Assembly: GCA_003509785.1 (NCBI GenBank)
Contig: DOMY01000316.1
Span: 20,123-36,009, forward strand
Length of the DNA: 15,887 nucleotides
Source: Gemmobacter sp.
GTDB taxonomy: Bacteria; Pseudomonadota; Alphaproteobacteria; Rhodobacterales; Rhodobacteraceae
Reading direction: 5' to 3'
The position numbers and the translations under genes are program-made. Numbering within the stretch: the first letter of the stretch is position 1; each line of letters begins with the position of its first letter. This document shows, piece by piece, positions 13,894 to 15,887 of this stretch. The notes below the pieces were generated by a model. The model worked only from the letters and a program-made list of their open reading frames with translations, was not told the origin of the DNA and did no database searches.

Positions 13894-13940
13894 GATCGGC
13901 CCCGGCGGTCTGGGTGATGCGGAAAGGCTGTTCAGCATGG

Positions 13941-13965
13941 CAATGGCCGCCAGCGGCGGCCATTG
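13941..13965 (-). other. perfect 11-bp hairpin between accD and folC
   Basis: CAATGGCCGCC (13941-13951), loop AGC, GGCGGCCATTG (13955-13965). It begins 19 bases after the accD stop on the minus strand and ends 47 bases before the folC start used here. No T-run follows, so it is more likely a processing, stability or translational element than a full terminator. Confidence 0.75.
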
Positions 13966-13984
13966 GATCAGGCAGGGGGCGCGC

Positions 13985-14893
13985 TCAGGCCTTGGCCGGG
14001 GCGGCCTCGGGTTCGACGCCGGGCAGATCGCCGCGCACGGCCGGGGCCTGGCGGGTGACCATACGGATGATGGTCACCAGCTCATCCTTGAGGTTCTTGC
14101 GGTGGGTGACGCGGTCCAGCATCCCGTGATCGAGCAGATATTCGGCGCGCTGGAAGCCTTCGGGCAGCTTTTCGCGGATGGTCTGTTCGATGACGCGAGG
14201 GCCTGCAAAGCAGATCAGCGCATTGGGTTCGGAAATATGCACATCGCCCAGCATGGCATAGCTGGCCGTCACGCCGCCGGTGGTGGGATGGGTCAGCACC
14301 ACGATATAGGGCAGGCCCGCTTCTTTCAGCATCTGGATGGCCACGGTAGAGCGCGGCATCTGCATCAGGCTGAGAATACCTTCCTGCATCCGGGCGCCAC
14401 CGGCCGCGGCAAACAGCACCAGCGGGCGTTTCAGGGCCACGGCGCGTTCGGCGGCGGCCACGATGGCATTGCCGACATACATGCCCATGGAGCCGGCCAT
14501 GAAGGCGAAATCTTGCGCAGCGGCGACAATCGGGGTGCGGAACACCTCACCCTCGGCCACCAGCATGGCTTCTTTTTCGCCCGTGGCTTTCTGCGCGGCC
14601 TTCATCCGGTCGGGATATTTCTTCTGGTCGCGGAAATGCAGCGGGTCGATGACCGGTTCGGGCACCTTCACCTCGATGAACACGCCGCCGTCGAACAGCG
14701 CCTTGAAGCGGTCGCGCGGGGTGATCGCCATATGGTGATCGCAATGGGTGCAGACGTTCAGATTATCCGACAGCTCGCGGTGAAACAGCATGGTCCCACA
14801 TTCGGGGCACTTCGTCCAAAGGTTCTCGGGCACTTCGCGGCGGGAGAAGAGCGAGTTGATCTTGGGGCGGACGTAGTTCGAGATCCAGTTCAT
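13985..14893 (-). CDS. accD: acetyl-CoA carboxylase carboxyltransferase subunit beta
   Basis: A 302-residue beta subunit of the carboxyltransferase half of acetyl-CoA carboxylase, which with AccA moves the carboxyl group from biotin to acetyl-CoA to make malonyl-CoA for fatty-acid synthesis. The N-terminal zinc ribbon has Cys29-X2-Cys32-X15-Cys48-X2-Cys51. The crotonase-fold core shows DFAFMAGSMGMYVGNAIV, FAAAGGARMQEGILSLMQM and HPTTGGVTASYAMLGDV. The C-terminal PGVEPEAAPAKA tail is Ala/Pro/Glu-rich and probably disordered. I chose ATG 14893 (MNWISNYVRPKI), the standard AccD start; the site before it (AAAGGG) is weak. A possible promoter is at 14925-14953. folC follows on the same strand. Confidence 0.97.
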   Translation of the reverse strand: MNWISNYVRPKINSLFSRREVPENLWTKCPECGTMLFHRELSDNLNVCTHCDHHMAITPRDRFKALFDGGVFIEVKVPEPVIDPLHFRDQKKYPDRMKAAQKATGEKEAMLVAEGEVFRTPIVAAAQDFAFMAGSMGMYVGNAIVAAAERAVALKRPLVLFAAAGGARMQEGILSLMQMPRSTVAIQMLKEAGLPYIVVLTHPTTGGVTASYAMLGDVHISEPNALICFAGPRVIEQTIREKLPEGFQRAEYLLDHGMLDRVTHRKNLKDELVTIIRMVTRQAPAVRGDLPGVEPEAAPAKA

Positions 14894-14924
14894 GCGGGCT
14901 GGCCCTTTGTTCTTGGTCGCCCCC

Positions 14925-14953
14925 GAGATAAGCCCGGAAGGCCGGAATTGCAA
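14925..14953 (-). promoter_or_regulatory. possible promoter of accD-folC
   Basis: On the minus strand: TTGCAA (complement of 14948-14953), 17-base spacer, TATCTC (complement of 14925-14930). It lies in the 109-base gap after the UPF0303 gene and would give a leader of about 25 bases. The -10 match is only moderate. Confidence 0.35.
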
Positions 14954-15002
14954 TCATCGCGGCGCCCTGCCCTGCCAAACGGCCGACCGGGCCTTGCAAC
15001 TG

Positions 15003-15449
15003 TCAGAGCAGGGTTTCCAGCGCACGGACCACCAGCCGGTGATCCTCGACCGAGGGCAGGCCAGAAACGGTGGCCACGGCCACCAAACCAACGCCCCGAA
15101 CCCGGATCGGCACAGCCCCGCCATGGTCGGCATAATCCTGCGGGGACAGGCCATGATCGGCCAGGCTGCGCCCCGAGGCCTGCATCTGCGCCCCGACCAG
15201 CAGCGAAGGCAGATGGAACAGCAGCGCGACATTGGATTTGCGGCGCGCCCAGTTGTCATTATTGGGCGCGGCCCCCGGCAGGGCGGCGTGAAACAGCGTG
15301 CGGTCGGCGGTGCGGATGTTGATGACCACCGGCAGCGCCGCGGCGCGGGCCAGTTCTACCAGGGTGAGGCCCAGTGACAGGGCGGTTTCTTCGGTGAAGG
15401 CGGCAAGGACAAGGCGCTGCGCCTCGGCTTCGAGCGTGGTGATTTCCAT
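15003..15449 (-). CDS. UPF0303 / heme-degrading (HbpS-like) domain protein
   Basis: A 148-residue cytoplasmic-looking protein with no signal peptide or membrane helix. It has the compact alpha/beta form of the DUF336 (Haem_degrading) superfamily, UPF0303 branch. Visible motifs are PVVINIRTADRTLFHAALPG (40-59), NNDNWARRKSNVALLFH (63-79), DHGGAVPIRVRGVGLVAVATVSGLP (108-132) and EDHRLVVRALE (135-145). The NDNWARRK and SGLP..EDH blocks are the features I associate with UPF0303. Biochemical function is not established for this branch, and heme binding here is unproven. I chose ATG 15449, with AGGAGG (complement of 15454-15459) four bases upstream; the longer frame from 15551 has no such site. It is divergent from the lipoprotein gene and upstream of accD. 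Confidence 0.88.
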   Translation of the reverse strand: MEITTLEAEAQRLVLAAFTEETALSLGLTLVELARAAALPVVINIRTADRTLFHAALPGAAPNNDNWARRKSNVALLFHLPSLLVGAQMQASGRSLADHGLSPQDYADHGGAVPIRVRGVGLVAVATVSGLPSVEDHRLVVRALETLL

Positions 15450-15527
15450 GGGGCCTCCTGTGCGTTGCGCAGGGTGACTGTAGAACGCGAAAGCCCGCCG
15501 ATGCCACAGCGATTGCACGCGCGGCGC

Positions 15528-15556
15528 TTGCCGGGGCGCGGGCTGCGGCATAGGTC
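15528..15556 (+). promoter_or_regulatory. predicted promoter of the lipoprotein gene
   Basis: TTGCCG (15528-15533), 17-base spacer, TAGGTC (15551-15556). Its -10 begins with the same TAGGT as the F0 operon promoter. The start near 15563 leaves a leader of about 22 bases. Confidence 0.55.
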
Positions 15557-15584
15557 TGGCGGCAGGGCAAAGGGGGCGCAGCGG

Positions 15585-15887
15585 ATGACCGGAACAGCAA
15601 GGGCAATACGGGCCGCCGGGGCGCTGGGTCTGGTGGCGCTGGGGTTGACCGCCTGCATGACGCCTTCGGCGCAGGGCCGGGCGAGCCTGTTTGGCGGCGC
15701 GGTTCAGGTGGCCGCCCCCGCGGGCTATTGCACGGAACCCGCCGCACAGCTGGCGGGGGCCGAGACGGCGATCCTGCTGATCGGGCGCTGTGCCGGGGCG
15801 ACGGAGCGGGCGCCTGCTGTGCTGACGGCGGCGGTGGGGGCCGAAGGCAGCGGCGCCGGGCTGAATGTTGCCGCGGGCGGCGCGGAA
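15585..15887 (+). CDS. putative lipoprotein of unknown function, N-terminal fragment (cut by window edge)
   Basis: The frame is open from ATG 15585 to the last base (101 codons). AAAGGGGG at 15569-15576 precedes the start by eight bases. The N-terminus is a lipoprotein signal: a basic start, a hydrophobic core (AAGALGLVALG) and the lipobox LTAC with Cys24. The mature part begins MTPSAQGRASLFGGAVQVAAPAGYC and has Cys49 and Cys69 (ILLIGRC), which could form a disulfide in the periplasm. I have a weak impression of similar uncharacterised rhodobacterial lipoproteins with an 'APAGYC' segment, but cannot name a family. It is divergent from the UPF0303 gene, with a predicted promoter at 15528-15556. 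Confidence 0.78.
   Translation, partial: MTGTARAIRAAGALGLVALGLTACMTPSAQGRASLFGGAVQVAAPAGYCTEPAAQLAGAETAILLIGRCAGATERAPAVLTAAVGAEGSGAGLNVAAGGAE

Noticed and set aside
13721..15322. Open frame of 533 codons on the plus strand across folC and accD
   Set aside because: It is antisense to accD, folC and the UPF0303 gene and has no recognisable domain; a codon-bias shadow.
1..15887. Mobile element, CRISPR array, tRNA or defence island
   Set aside because: I found no transposase, integrase, regular spaced repeats, tRNA-like structure or defence domains; composition is uniform across the window.

Overview
The window looks like core chromosome of a high-GC alphaproteobacterium of the Rhodobacter/Paracoccus group (Rhodobacteraceae sensu lato). 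The evidence is: an F0-only ATP synthase operon (atpI-atpB-atpE-atpF'-atpF) with no F1 genes attached; a DUF1013 (TrcR-type) regulator; an accD-folC pair; and a symmetrical hairpin repeat containing GGGTATTT...CCAAGA, which resembles intergenic repeats of this family. I see no tRNA, rRNA, CRISPR array, transposase, phage gene or plasmid function. The genes are closely packed, and no gene-free stretch exceeds about 240 bases.

Layout. 1-213 (-): start of an alpha/beta-hydrolase family membrane protein, cut by the window edge. 380-2199 (+): a LysR regulator overlapping an EamA/DMT exporter by ATGA. 2273-3298 (+): an LLM flavin oxidoreductase, ending at a bidirectional terminator shared with the convergent TrcR gene (3370-4116, -). 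4245-4883 (+): a secreted RNase T2. 4961-5317 (-): a small ArsR-type repressor with two perfect tandem operators upstream. 5559-8156 (+): the F0 operon, with a strong sigma70-like promoter, a stable hairpin after atpE and a bidirectional terminator. 8209-8976 (-): a FadR/PdhR-type GntR regulator with a palindrome in its own promoter. 9098-9745 (-): an OmpA-domain lipoprotein. 9850-10713 (-): an AraC-HTH/MGMT fusion, divergent from nth (10830-11474, +), which overlaps a PfkB sugar/adenosine kinase (11471-12454, +). 12467-12591: the multi-hairpin repeat between convergent genes. 12616-14893 (-): folC and accD, transcribed accD to folC, with an 11-bp hairpin between them. 15003-15449 (-): a UPF0303 heme-degrading-domain protein, divergent from a cut lipoprotein gene (15585-15887, +).

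Functional themes are energy conversion (F0), envelope (lipoproteins, OmpA domain), DNA repair (the alkyltransferase fusion and endonuclease III back to back), fatty-acid and folate synthesis (accD-folC), and several small regulators. I did not find a convincing undescribed multi-gene system. The most notable signals are regulatory: the paired ArsR operators next to the F0 promoter, a GANTC methylation site on the -35 box of that promoter, the GntR palindrome over its own -10 box, the composite repeat, and a catalytic Glu-to-Gln change in the RNase T2.
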